A stretch of 64,000 nt of DNA from Harmonia axyridis (GCF_914767665.1 NC_059503.1:39370001-39434000), one strand, 5' to 3'; numbered from the stretch's first letter, positions 1-13,560 are shown. Notes: generated from the letters alone by a model not told the origin. Numbers and translations are program-made.

Positions 1-3000
1 CGTGCCGGCCGGATAGTTTTTCGTGTTTTTTATGTTCTTCGAATAAGCGGCCAAATATGAAATTTAGTCCATGGTATGAAGGATTGAAAAAGCCATAAAT
101 ATTGTTTTTTTGGTTCACATTGGGTACCTCTAAAGGCCCAGCTCCACGACTTGAATTGTATGATGTCATGCCGGCCGGATAGTTTTTCGAGTTTTTCATG
201 TTTTTCGAATGAGCGGCCAAAGATGAAATTTAGTCCATGTTATGAAGGATTGAAAAAGCCATAACTATTGAAATTTTCGTTCACATTGGTTAACCCTATG
301 GCCCCAGCCCCACGCCCTGAATAGTATGATAATGTGCCGGCCGGATAGTTTTTCGTGTTTTTTATGTTCTTCGAATAAGCGGCCAAAGATGAAATTTAGT
401 CCATGTTATGAAGGATTGAAAAAACCATAATTATTGAAATTTTCGTTCACATTGGTTAACCCTATGGCCCCAGCCCCACGCCTTGAATAGTATGATAACG
501 TGCCGGCCGGATAGTTTTTCGTGTTTTTTATGTTCTTCGAATAAGCGGCCAAAGATGAAATTTAGTCCATGTTATGAAGGATTGAAAAAGCCATAACTAT
601 TGAAATTTTCGTTCACATTGGTTAACCCTATGGCCCCAGCCCCACGCCTTGAATAGTATGATAACGTGCCGGCCGGATAGTTTTTCGTGTTTTTTATGTT
701 TTTCGAATGAGCGGCCAAAGATGAAATTTAGTCCATGTTATGAAGGATTGAAAAAGCCATAACTATTGAAATTTTCGTTCACATTGGTTAACCCTATGGC
801 CCCAGCACCACGCCCTGAATAGTATGATATCGTGCCGGCCGGATAGTTTTTCGTGTTTTTTATGTTCTTCGAATAAGCGGCCAAAGATGAAATTTAGTCC
901 ATGGTATGAAGGATTGAAAAAGCCATAAATTTTGTTTTTTTGGTTCACGTTGGGTACCTTAAAGGCCCAGCTCCACGACTTGAATTGTATGATGTCATGC
1001 CGGCCGGATAGTTTTTCGAGTTTTTCATGTTTTTCGAATGAGCGGCCAAAGATGAAATTTAGTCCATGTTATGAAGGATTGAAAAAGCCATAACTATTGA
1101 AATTTTCGTTCACATTGGTTAACCCTATGGCCCCAGCACCACGACCTGAATAGTATGATATCGTGCCGGCCGGATAGTATTTCATGTTTTTCGAATAAGC
1201 GGCCAAAGATGAAATTTAGTCCATGGTATGAAGGATTGAAAAAACCATAACTATTGAAATTTTCGTTCACATTGGTTAACCCTATGGCCCCAGCACCACG
1301 CCCTGAATAGTATGATAACGTGCCGGCCGGATAGTTTTTCGTGTTTTTTATGTTTTTCGAATGAGCGGCCAAAGATGAAATTTAGTCCATGTTATGAAGG
1401 ATTGAAAAAACCATAACTATTGAAATTTTCGTTCACATTGGTTAACCCTATGGCCCCAGCACCACGCCCTGAATAGTATGATAACGTGCCGGCCGGATAG
1501 TTTTTCGTGTTTTTTATGTTCTTCGAATAAGCGGCCAAAGATGAAATTTAGTCCATGTTATGAAGGATTGAAAAAGCCATAACTAATGATATTTTCGTTC
1601 ACATTGGTTAACCCTATGGCCCCAGCACCACGACCTGAATAGTATGATATCGTGCCGGCCGGATAGTATTTCATGTTTTTCGAATAAGCGGCCAAAGATG
1701 AAATTTAGTCCATGGTATGAAGGATTGAAAAAACCATAACTATTGAAATTTTCGTTCACATTGGTTAACCCTATGGCCCCAGCACCACGCCCTGAATAGT
1801 ATGATAACGTGCCGGCCGGATAGTTTTTCGAGTTTTTCATGTTTTTCGAATGAGCGGCCAAAGATGAAATTTAGTCCATGTTATGAAGGATTGAAAAAAC
1901 CATAACTATTGAAATTTTCGTTCACATTGGTTAACCCTATGGCCCCAGCACCACGCCCTGAATAGTATGATAACGTGCCGGCCGGATAGTTTTTCGTGTT
2001 TTTTATGTTCTTCGAATAAGCGGCCAAAGATGAAATTTAGTCCATGGTATGAAGGATTGAAAAAGCCATAACTATTGAAATTTTCGTTCACATTGGTTAA
2101 CCCTATGGCCCCAGCCCCACGCCCTGAATAGTATGACAACGTGCCGGCCGGATAGTTTTTCGTGTTTTTTATGTTCTTCGAATAAGCGGCCAAAGATGAA
2201 ATTTAGTCCATGTTATGAAGGATTGAAAAAGCAATAACTATTGAAATTTTCGTTCACATTGGTTAACCCTATGGCCCCAGCACCACGACCTGAATAGTAT
2301 GATATCGTGCCGGCCGGATAGTTTTTCGTGTTTTTTATGTTCTTCGAATAAGCGGCCAAAGATGAAATTTAGTCCATGTTATGAAGGATTGAAAAAGCCA
2401 TAACTATTGAAATTTTCGTTCACATTGGTTAACCCTATGGCCCCAGCACCACGACCTGAATAGTATGATATCGTGCCGGCCGGATAGTTTTTCGTGTTTT
2501 TTATGTTCTTCGAATAAGCGGCCAAAGATGAAATTTAGTCCATGGTATGAAGGATTGAAAAAACCATAACTATTGAAATTTTCGTTCACATTGGTTAACC
2601 CTATGGCCCCAGCACCACGCCCTGAATAGTATGATATCGTGCCGGCCGGATAGTTTTTCGTGTTTTTTATGTTCTTCGAATAAGCGGCCAAATATGAAAT
2701 TTAGTCCATGGTATGAAGGATTGAAAAAGCCATAAATATTGTTTTTTTGGTTCACATTGGGTACCTCTAAAGGCCCAGCTCCACGACTTGAATTGTATGA
2801 TGTCATGCCGGCCGGATAGTTTTTCGTGTTTTTTATGTTCTTCGAATAAGCGGCCAAAGATGAAATTTAGTCCATGTTATGAAGGATTGAAAAAGCCATA
2901 ACTATTGAAATTTTCGTTCACATTGGTTAACCCTATGGCCCCAGCCCCACGCCCTGAATAGTATGATAACGTGCCGGCCGGATAGTTTTTCGTGTTTTTT

Positions 3001-6000
3001 ATGTTCTTCGAATAAGCGGCCAAAGATGAAATTTAGTCCATGGTATGAAGGATTGAAAAAGCCATAAATATTGTTTTTTTGGTTCACATTGGGTACCTCA
3101 AAAGGCCCAGCTCCACGACTTGAATTGTATGATGTCATGCCGGCCGGATAGTTTTTCGTGTTTTTTATGTTCTTCGAATAAGCGGCCAAAGATGAAATTA
3201 AGTCCATGGTATGAAGGATTGAAAAAGCCATAAATATTGTTTTTTTGGTTCACATTGGGTACCTCTAAAGGCCCAGCTCCACGACTTGAATTGTATGATG
3301 TCATGCCGGCCGGATAGTTTTTCGTGTTTTTTATGTTCTTCGAATAAGCGGCCAAAAATGAAATTTAGTCCATGTTATGAAGGATTGAAAAAGCCATAAC
3401 TATTGAAATTTTCGTTCACATTGGTTAACCCTATGGCCCCAGCCCCACGCCCTGAATAGTATGACAACGTGACGGCCGGATAGTTTTTCGTGTTTTTTAT
3501 GTTCTTCGAATAAGCGGCCAAAGATGAAATTTAGTCCATGTTATGAAGGATTGAAAAAGCCATAACTATTGAAATTTTCGTTCACATTGGTTAACCCTAT
3601 GGCCCCAGCACCACGACCTGAATAGTATGATATCGTGCCGGCCGGATAGTTTTTCGTGTTTTTTATGTTTTTCGAATAAGCGGCCAAAGATGAAATTTAG
3701 TCCATGTTATGAAGGATTGAAAAAGCCATAACTATTGATATTTTCGTTCACATTGGTTAACCCTATGGCCCCAGCACCACGACCTGAATAGTATGATATC
3801 GTGCCGGCCGGATAGTTTCTCGTGTTTTTTATGTTTTTCGAATAAGCGGCCAAAGATGAAATTTAGTCCATGTTATGAAGGATTGAAAAAGCCATAACTA
3901 TTGATATTTTCGTTCACATTGGTTAACCCTATGGCCCCAGCACCACGACCTGAATAGTATGATATCGTGCTGGCCGGATAGTTTTTCGTGTTTTTTATGT
4001 TCTTCGAATGAGCGGCCAAAGATGAAATTTAGTCCATGTTATGAAGGATTGAAAAAGCCATAACTATTGAAATTTTCGTTCACATTGGTTAACCCTATGG
4101 CCCCAGCACCACGACCTGAATAGTATGATATCGTGCCGGCCGGATAGTTTTTCGTGTTTTTTATGTTCTTCGAATAAGACGCCAAAAAAAAAATTTAGTC
4201 CATGGTATGAAGGATTGAAAAAGCCATAAAAATTGTTTTTTTGGTTCAAATTGGGTACCTCTAAAGGCCCAGCTCCACGACTTGAATTGTATGATGTCAT
4301 GCCGGCCGGATAGTTTTTCGTGTTTTTCATGTTTTTCGAATGAGCGGCCAAATATGAAATTTAGTCCATGTTATGAAGGATTGAAAAAGCCATAACTATT
4401 GAAATTTTCGTTCACATTGGTTAACCCTATGGCCCCAGCACCACGACCTGAATAGTATGATATCGTGCCGGCCGGATAGTTTTTCGTGTTTTTTATGTTC
4501 TTCGAATAAGCGGCCAAAGATGAAATTTAGTCCATGTTATGGAGGATTGAAAAAGCCATAACTATTGAAATTTTCGTTCACATTGGTTAACCCTATGGCC
4601 CCAGCACCACGACCTGAATAGTATGATATCGTGCCGGCCGGATAGTTTTTCGTGTTTTTTATGTTCTTCGAATAAGCGGCCAAAGATGAAATTTAGTCCA
4701 TGGTATGAAGGATTGAAAAAGCCATAAATATTGTTTTTTTGGTTCACATTGGGTACCTCTAAAAGCCCAGCTCCACGACTTGAATTGTGTGATGTCATGC
4801 CGGCCGGATAGTTTTTCGAGTTTTTCATGTTTTTCGAATGAGCGGCCAAAGATGAAATTTAGTCCATGTTATGGAGGATTGAAGAAGCCATAACTATTGA
4901 AATTTTCGTTCACATTGGTTAACCCTATGGCCCCAGCACCACGACCTGAATAGTATGATATCGTGCCGGCCGGATAGTTTTTCGTGTTTTTTATGTTCTT
5001 CGAATAAGCGGCCAAAGATGAAATTTAGTCCATGGTATGAAGGATTGAAAAAGCCATAAATATTGTTTTTTTGGTTCACATTGGGTACCTCTAAAAGCCC
5101 AGCTCCACGACTTGAATTGTGTGATGTCATGCCGGCCGGATAGTTTTTCGAGTTTTTCATGTTTTTCGAATGAGCGGCCAAAGATGAAATTTAGTCCATG
5201 TTATGGAGGATTGAAAAAGCCATAACTATTGAAATTTTCGTTCACATTGGTTAACCCTATGGCCCCAGCACCACGACCTGAATAGTATGATATCGTGCCG
5301 ACCGGATAGTTTTTCGTGTTTTTTATGTTCTTCGAATAAGCGGCCAAAGATGAAATTTAGTCCATGGTATGAAGGATTGAAAAAGCCATAAATATTGTTT
5401 TTTTGGTTCACATTGGGTACCTCTAAAAGCCCAGCTCCACGACTTGAATTGTATGATGTCATGCCGGCCGGATAGTTTTTCGTGTTTTTCATGTTTTTCG
5501 AATGAGCGGCCAAATATGAAATTTAGTCCATGTTATGAAGTATTGAAAAAGCCATAACTATTGAAATTTTCGTTCACATTGGTTAACCCTATGGCCCCAG
5601 CACCACGACCTGAATAGTATGATATCGTGCCGGCCGGATAGTTTTTCGTGTTTTTTATGTTCTTCGAATAAGCGGCCAAAGATGAAATTTAGTCCATGTT
5701 ATGGAGGATTGAAAAAGCCATAACTATTGAAATTTTCGTTCACATTGGTTAACCCTATGGCCCCAGCACCACGACCTGAATAGTATGATATCGTGCCGGC
5801 CGGATAGTTTTTCGTGTTTTTTATGTTCTTCGAATAAGCGGCCAAAGATGAAATTTAGTCCATGGTATGAAGGATTGAAAAAGCCATAAATATTGTTTTT
5901 TTGGTTCACATTGGGTACCTCTAAAAGCCCAGCTCCACGACTTGAATTGTGTGATGTCATGCCGGCCGGATAGTTTTTCGAGTTTTTCATGTTTTTCGAA

Positions 6001-9000
6001 TGAGCGGCCAAAAATGAAATTTTGTCCATGTTATGGAGGATTGAAAAAGCCATAACTATTGATATTTTCGTTCACATTGGTTAACCCTATGGCCCCAGCA
6101 CCACGACCTGAATAGTATGATATCGTGCCGGCCGGATAGTTTTTCGTGTTTTTTATGTTCTTCGAATAAGCGGCCAAAAAAGAAATTCAGTCCATGGTAT
6201 GAAGGATTGAAAAAGCCATAAAAATTGTTTTTTTGGTTCAAATTGGGTACCTCTAAAGGCCCAGCTCCACGACTTGAATTGTATGATGTCATGCCGGCCG
6301 GATAGTTTTTCGTGTTTTTCATGTTTTTCGAATGAGCGGCCAAATATGAAATTTAGTCCATGTTATGAAGTATTGAAAAAGCCATAACTATTGAAATTTT
6401 CGTTCACATTGGTTAACCCTATGGCCCCAGCACCACGACCTGAATAGTATGATATCGTGCCGGCCGGATAGTTTTTCGTGTTTTTTATGTTCTTCGAATA
6501 AGCGGCCAAAGATGAAATTTAGTCCATGTTATGGAGGATTGAAAAAGCCATAACTATTGAAATTTTCGTTCACATTGGTTAACCCTATGGCCCCAGCACC
6601 ACGACCTGAATAGTATGATATCGTGCCGGCCGGATAGTTTTTCGTGTTTTTTATGTTCTTCGAATAAGCGGCCAAAGATGAAATTTAGTCCATGGTATGA
6701 AGGATTGAAAAAGCCATAAATATTGTTTTTTTGGTTCACATTGGGTACCTCTAAAAGCCCAGCTCCACGACTTGAATTGTGTGATGTCATGCCGGCCGGA
6801 TAGTTTTTCGAGTTTTTCATGTTTTTCGAATGAGCGGCCAAAGATGAAATTTTGTCCATGTTATGGAGGATTGAAAAAGCCATAACTGTTGAAATTTTCG
6901 TTCACATTGGTTAACCCTATGGCCCCAGCACCACGACCTGAATAGTATGATATCGTGCCGGCCGGATAGTTTTTCGTGTTTTTTATGTTCTTCGAATAAG
7001 CGGCCAAAGATGAAATTTAGTCCATGGTATGAAGGATTGAAAAAGCCATAAATATTGTTTTTTTGGTTCACATTGGGTACCTCTAAAAGCCCAGCTCCAC
7101 GACTTGAATTGTGTGATGTCATGCCGGCCGGATAGTTTTTCGAGTTTTTCATGTTTTTCGAATGAGCGGCCAAAGATGAAATTTAGTCCATGTTATGGAG
7201 GATTGAAAAGCCATAACTATTGAAATTTTCGTTCACATTGGTTAACCCTATGGCCCCAGCACCACGACCTGAATAGTATGATATCGTGCCGACCAGATAG
7301 TTTTTCGTGTTTTTTATGTTCTTCGAATAAGCGGCCAAAGATGAAATTTAGTCCATGGTATGAAGGATTGAAAAAGCCATAAATATTGTTTTTTTGGTTC
7401 ACATTGGGTACCTCTAAAGGCCCAGCTCCACGACTTGAATTGTATGATGTCATGCCGGCCGGATAGTTTTTCGTGTTTTTCATGTTTTTCGAATGAGCGG
7501 CCAAATATGAAATTTAGTCCATGTTATGGAGGATTGAAAAAGCCATAACTATTGAAATTTTCGTTCACAATGGTTAACCCTATGGCCCCAGCACCACGAC
7601 CTGAATAGTATGATATCGTGCCGGCCGGATAGTTTTTCGTGTTTTTTATGTTCTTCGAATAAGCGGCCAAAGATGAAATTTAGTCCATGTTATGGAGGAT
7701 TGAAAAAGCCATAACTATTGAAATTTTCGTTCACATTGGTTAACCCTATGGCCCCAGCACCACGACCTGAATGGTATGATATCGTGCCGGCCGGATAGTT
7801 TTTCGTGTTTTTTATGTTCTTCGAATAAGCGGCCAAAGATGAAATTTAGTCCATGGTATGAAGGATTGAAAAAGCCATAAATATTGTTTTTTTGGTTCAC
7901 ATTGGGTACCTCTAAAAGCCCAGCTCCACGACTTGAATTGTGTGATGTCATGCCGGCCGGATAGTTTTTCGAGTTTTTCATGTTTTTCGAATGAGCGGCC
8001 AAAGATGAAATTTTGTCCATGTTATGGAGGATTGAAAAAGCCATAACTATTGATATTTTCGTTCACATTGGTTAACCCTATGGCCCCAGCACCACGACCT
8101 GAATAGTATGATATCGTGCCGGCCGGATAGTTTTTCGTGTTTTTTATGTTCTTCGAATAAGCGGCCAAAAAAGAAATTTAGTCCATGGTATGAAGGATTG
8201 AAAAAGCCATAAAAATTGTTTTTTTGGTTCAAATTGGGTACCTCTAAAGGCCCAGCTCCACGACTTGAATTGTATGATGTCATGCCGGCCGGATAGTTTT
8301 TCGTGTTTTTCATGTTTTTCGAATGAGCGGCCAAATATGAAATTTAGTCCATGTTATGAAGTATTGAAAAAGCCATAACTATTGAAATTTTCGTTCACAT
8401 TGGTTAACCCTATGGCCCCAGCACCACGACCTGAATAGTATGATATCGTGCCGGCCGGATAGTTTTTCGTGTTTTTTATGTTCTTCGAATAAGCGGCCAA
8501 AGATGAAATTTAGTCCATGTTATGGAGGATTGAAAAAGCCATAACTATTGAAATTTTCGTTCACATTGGTTAACCCTATGGCCCCAGCACCACGACCTGA
8601 ATAGTATGATATCGTGCCGGCCGGATAGTTTTTCGTGTTTTTTATGTTCTTCGAATAAGCGGCCAAAGATGAAATTTAGTCCATGGTATGAAGGATTGAA
8701 AAAGCCATAAATATTGTTTTTTTGGTTCACATTGGGTACCTCTAAAAGCCCAGCTCCACGACTTGAATTGTGTGATGTCATGCCGGCCGGATAGTTTTTC
8801 GAGTTTTTCATGTTTTTCGAATGAGCGGCCAAAGATGAAATTTTGTCCATGTTATGGAGGATTGAAAAAGCCATAACTATTGAAATTTTCGTTCACATTG
8901 GTTAACCCTATGGCCCCAGCACCACGACCTGAATAGTATGATATCGTGCCGGCCGGATAGTTTTTCGTGTTTTTTATGTTCTTCGAATAAGCGGCCAAAG

Positions 9001-10652
9001 ATGAAATTTAGTCCATGGTATGAAGGATTGAAACAGCCATAAATATTGTTTTTTTGGTTCACATTGGGTACCTCTAAAAGCCCAGCTCCACGACTTGAAT
9101 TGTGTGATGCCATGCCGGCCGGATAGTTTTTCGAGTTTTTCATGTTTTTCGAATGAGCGGCCAAAGATGAAATTTAGTCCATGTTATGGAGGATTGAAAA
9201 AGCCATAAATATAGTTTTTTTGGTTCACATTGGGTACCTCTAAAGGCCCAGCTCCACGACTTGAATTGTGTGATGTCATGCCGGCCGGATAGTTTTTCGA
9301 GTTTTTCATGTTTTTCGAATGAGCGGCCAAAGATGAAATTTAGTCCATGGTATGAAGGATTGAAAAAGCCATAAATATTGTTTTTTTGGTTCACATTGGG
9401 TACCTCTAAAAGCCCAGCTCCACGACTTGAATTGTGTGATGTCATGCCGGCCGGATAGTTTTTCGAGTTTTTCATGTTTTTCGAATGAGCGGCCAAAGAT
9501 GAAATTTAGTCCATGTTATGAAGGATTGAAAAAGCCATAAATATTGAAATTTTCGTTCACATTGGTTAACCCTATGGCCCCAGCCCCACGACCTGAATAG
9601 TATGATATCGTGCCGGCCGGATAGTTTTTCGTGTTTTTTATGTTCTTCGAATAAGCGGCCAAAGATGAAATTTAGTCCATGGTATGAAGGATTGAAAAAG
9701 CCATAAATATTGTTTTTTTGGTTCACATTGGGTACCTCTAAAGGCCCAGCTCCACAACTCGAATTGTATGATGTCATGCCGGCCGGATAGTTTTTCGTGT
9801 TTTTCATGTTTTTCGAATGAGCGGCCAAAGATGAAATTTAGTCCATGGTATGAAGGATTGAAAAAGCCATAAAAATTAAAATTTTCGTTCGCATTGGTTA
9901 ACCCTATGGCCCCAGCCCCACGCCCTGAATAGTATGATATCGTGCCGGCCGGATAGTTTTTCATGTTTTTCATGTTTTTCGAATAAGCGGCCAAAGATGA
10001 AATTTAGTCCATGTTATGAAGGATTGAAAAATCCATAAATATTGTTTTTTTGGTTCACAGTGGGTACCTCTAAAGGCCCAGCTCCACGACTTGAATTGTA
10101 TGATGTTATGCCGGCCGGATAGTTTTTCGTGGTTTTTATGTTCTTCGAATAAGCGGCCAAGGATAAAATTTAGCCCATGTTATGAAGGATTGAAAAAGCC
10201 ATAACTATTGAAATTTTCGTTCACATTGGTTACCTCTAAAAGCCCAGCTCCACGACTTGAATTGTATGATATCATGCCGGCCAGATAGTTTTTCGTGTTT
10301 TTCATGTTTTTCGAATGAGCGGCCAAAGATGAAATTTGGTCCATGTTATGAAGAATTGAGAAAGCCATGAATATTGAAATTTTCATTCACTTTGGTTAAC
10401 CCCAAGGGCCCAGCTCTACGACCTGAATAGTATGATATCGTGCCGGCCGGATAGTTTTTCATGTTTTTCGAACAAGCGGCCAAAGATGAAATTTAGTCCA
10501 GTTTTGAAGGATTGAAAAAGCCATAAATATTGAAATTTTCGTTCACATTGGTTACCCCTAAGGCCCCAGCTCCACGACCTGAATAGTCTGATATCGTGCC
10601 GGCCGGATAGTTTTTCGGGATTTTCATGTTTTTCGAATGAGCGGCCAAAGTT
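1..10652 (-). repeat. 166-bp satellite DNA array, first block (about 64 monomers)
   Basis: Tandem monomers recur at almost exactly 166 bp. The GC palindrome CCGGCCGG starts at 5, 171 and 337, and keeps this spacing with rare 1-bp or larger slips (for example a 1-bp loss near 7209 and a 156-bp step at the inner end, 10443 to 10599). Monomers fall into two classes: one with a GGGTACCTCTAAA segment, the other with GGTTAACCCTATGG. The array runs off the left edge and stops mid-monomer at about 10652. The minus sign means the monomers are reverse-complemented relative to the second block. The 92-118 codon open frames on the minus strand span less than two monomers each. Because 166 is not a multiple of 3, no frame continues through the array, so I do not call them genes. 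Position relative to a centromere or heterochromatin cannot be read from this window. Confidence 0.97.
3900..9300 (-). repeat. Higher-order repeat of 12 monomers (1,992 bp) inside the satellite
   Basis: Diagnostic monomer variants recur every 12 monomers. A variant reading TTGGTTCAAATTGGG (normally TTGGTTCACATTGGG) begins at 4241, 6233 and 8224, spaced 1992 and 1991 bp. A GTGCCGACC variant of the GC palindrome lies at 5295 and 7286, spaced 1991 bp. The missing base is a shortened A-run near 7209. Within the block the two monomer classes often alternate, giving a 332-bp dimer, and some segments recur at 830 bp (5 monomers). This hierarchy is typical of homogenisation by unequal exchange or rolling amplification. 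Confidence 0.85.
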
Positions 10653-11661
10653 GAAAGAGATCGGTGACCGAAATTAAAATTTTTCTTACAAAAAAAAAGC
10701 AATGCTGATGCCGAACATTTATACGGATTATACGATAAGATTCGGCAAGTGTGTGCAATTATTCATCTGTGGCACTGAAATATCCAGCCCTCAAAGAGTC
10801 CGACGAATATTTATTTATTCTCCTTCATCTGGATGTAATAAACAAAAACAAACGATTCAGAGCAATCCGAGAGGTCGTCGGTGAAACCAGAACGTCCTAA
10901 TAGAAGCATTTTTGCAACAAAATACAGATTAAGATATTCACTTGGTCCGTTTTCTGGCTGATCGAGCGATATTTCGAAAACTACAATAGCTATAGGTTTC
11001 CCGTTTTTTCAGTTTAATTTGTGATGAAAGGTTTTTGCTTATAACGTATTTAGGAAGTTGTCATTGATTGTAATATTTGGGAAATTAGTAATTTGAAATT
11101 ATTGCATGATATATATTTTATGTGCCTCAATTTCCGTAACATTTTTTCAGGGTTTCGATATTCATGGGGGGATAATTACCCCCATTACCCCCCCTCTCGT
11201 AAATCCGCCCTTGACATTTTGTGAAGTATGAATTGCAACCAAAACACTTACTATGCAATTCAAAAAACGAAGAAACATTTATAATAAGTTTTTTCTTATA
11301 AAAAACATCGAGTTTTTAAATCAAAAAATTCATCTACTTCTGATATGTGGAGTTTGTACAGACATTTAATTTTTTGAAGGATTATTAAGTAATGTAAAAG
11401 AAGTCACAAAATGTTAATGTTTTTGTTGTTATCAATAAAAAAAAACAAGTATGTGCTTTCTTTGTATTCCAAATAGAATAGAATAAATATTTACTTCTGA
11501 TATGTGGAGTTTGTACAGACATTAAATTTTTTAAAGGATTATTAAATAATGTGAAAGAAGTCACAAAATGTTAATGTTTTTGTTGTTATCAATAAAAAAA
11601 ACAAGTATGTGCTATCGTTGTATTCCAAATAGAATGACACGCAATTTCCACTGACAATATA
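10653..11661. other. Spacer between oppositely oriented satellite blocks
   Basis: About 1 kb of AT-rich non-satellite sequence separates the two inverted blocks. It contains no convincing gene; a 60-codon frame at 10702 has no recognisable features. The segment near 11165-11215 is rich in G- and C-runs and ends in a CGTAAATCCGCCCTTGA-like stretch. That resembles the G-rich ends of hAT-like elements but shows no partner end. A 157-bp direct duplication occupies 11335-11634. Confidence 0.6.
11335..11634. repeat. Two-copy tandem duplication, 157-bp period
   Basis: The segment starting TACTTCTGATATGTGG at 11335 is repeated starting at 11492. The second copy has a few substitutions and small indels, and both copies contain AAGTCACAAAATGTTAATG and an A-rich run. 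It is unrelated to the 166-bp satellite and lies wholly within the spacer. It may be the core of an older minor repeat or a mobile-element fragment. Confidence 0.9.
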
Positions 11662-13380
11662 CAAAAACTATCCGACCGGCATGATATCATACAATTCAAG
11701 TCGTGGAGCTGGGCCCTTAGAGATACCCAATGTGAACGAAAAAAACAATATTTATGGCTTTTTCAATCCCTCATAACATGGACTAAATTTCATCTTTGGC
11801 CGCTTATTCGAAAAACATGAAAAACACGAAAAACTATCCGGCCGGCATGACATCATACAATTCAAGTCGTGGAGCTGGGCCTTTAGAGAATCCCAATGTG
11901 AACCAAAAAACAATATTTATGGCTTTTTCAATCCCTCATAACATGGACTAAATTTCATCTTTGGCCGCTTATTCGAAAAACATGAAAAACACGAAAAACT
12001 ATCCGGCCGGCATGACATCATACAATTCAAGTCGTGGAGCTGGGCCTTTAGAGAATCCCAATGTGAACCAAAAAAACAATATTTATGGCTTTTTCAATCC
12101 TTCATAACATGGACTAAATTTCATCTTTGGCCGCTCATTCGAAAAACATGAAAAACACGAAAAACTATCCGGCCGTCATGACAACATACAATTCAAGTCG
12201 TGGAGCTGGGCCTTCAGAGATACCCAATGTGAACCCAAAAAACAATATTTATGGCTTTTTCAATCCTCCATAACATGGACTAAATTTCATCTTTGGCCGC
12301 TTATTCCAAAAACATGAAAAACACGAAAAACTATCCGGCCGGCATGATATCATACAATTCAAGTCGTGGAGATGGGCCTTTAGAGGTACCCAATGTGAAC
12401 GAAAAAAACAATATTTATGGCTTTTTCAATCCTTCATAACATGGACTAAATTTCATCTTTGGCCGCTTATTCGCAAAACATGAAAAACATGAAATACTAT
12501 CCGGCCGGCACGATATCAGACTATTCAGGTCGTGGTGCTGGGGCCATAGGGTTAACCAATGTGAACGAAAATTTCAATAGTTATGGCTTTTTCAATCCTC
12601 CATAACATGGATTAAATTTCATCTTTGGCCGCTTATTCGAAAAACATGAAAAGCATGAAATACTATCCGGCCGGCACGATATCATACTATTCAGGTCGTG
12701 GAGCTGGGGCCTTAGGGGTACCCAATGTGAACGAAAATTTCAATATTTATGACTTCTTCAATCCTTCATAACATGGACTAAATTTCATCTTTGGCCGCTT
12801 ATTCGAAAAACATGAAAAGCATGAAATACTATCCGGCCGGCACGATATCAGACTATTCAGGTCGTGGTGCTGGGGCCATAGGGTTAACCAATGTGAACGA
12901 AAATTTCAATAGTTATGGCTTTTTCAATCCTCCATAACATGGATTAAATTTCATCTTTGGCCGCTTATTCGAAAAACATGAAAAGCATGAAATACTATCC
13001 GGCCGGCACGATATCATACTATTCAGGTCGTGGAGCTGGGGCCTTAGGGGTACCCAATGTGAACGAAAATTTCAATATTTATGACTTCTTCAATCCTTCA
13101 TAACATGGACTAAATTCCATCTTTGGCCGCTTATTCGAAAAACATACAAAACACGAAAAACTATCCGGCCGGCACGATATCAGACTATTCAGGTCGTAGA
13201 GCTGGGGCCATAGGGTTAACCAATGCGAACGAAAATTTCAATATTTATGGTTTTTTCAATCCTTCATACCATGGACTAAATTTCATCTTTGGCCGCTCAT
13301 TCGGAAAATATAAAAATCACGAAAATCTCTTCGGCCGGCATGAAATTCTTCAATTCCATCCTGAAATTGATCCCTATATG
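11662..13380 (+). repeat. 166-bp satellite DNA array, second block, inverted orientation
   Basis: Eleven monomers in reverse complement to the first block. The GC palindrome (or its one-base variants) starts at 11672, 11838, 12003, 12169, 12335, 12501, 12667, 12833, 12999, 13165 and 13331, a period of 166 with a single 165. The 332-bp dimer beginning near 12501 is repeated almost unchanged from 12833. The last monomer is visibly more diverged than the interior ones. As in the first block, open frames here are by-products. Confidence 0.96.
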
Positions 13381-13560
13381 TAGCTTATGTAAACGAAAAA
13401 TTACTACTCGCTAGATCTTTCATTTCTCTATAAGATGAACCTAAATTTATTATATTCACGCGTCTAGAAATTCAATTCAAATATCGAAAATGACGAAAGT
13501 GTGTTTGACCGTGGGGGAATGAATGGTGCCCGTGGAGCTGGCCGGCCGGGAGCTAACCTT
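13381..13560 (+). repeat. Decayed satellite edge
   Basis: Past 13380 the sequence can still be aligned loosely to the monomer. ATGTAAACGAAAAATT stands for ATGTGAACGAAAATTT, and CTATAAGATGAACCTAAATTT for the usual CATAACATGGACTAAATTT segment. A GTGGAGCTGGCCGGCC stretch near 13530 resembles another fragment. Divergence rises steeply outward, as expected at an array edge that escapes homogenisation. Confidence 0.5.

Noticed and set aside
1..13380. CRISPR-like array
   Set aside because: The repeat is continuous with no unique spacers, and the genome is eukaryotic.
763..13383. Many 60-118 codon open frames sharing the peptide YGFFNPSYHGLNFIFGR
   Set aside because: They all lie in the 166-bp satellite and differ only as the monomers do. 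The period is not a multiple of three, so no frame runs through the array, and frames end within two monomers. No start context or codon pattern suggests translation.
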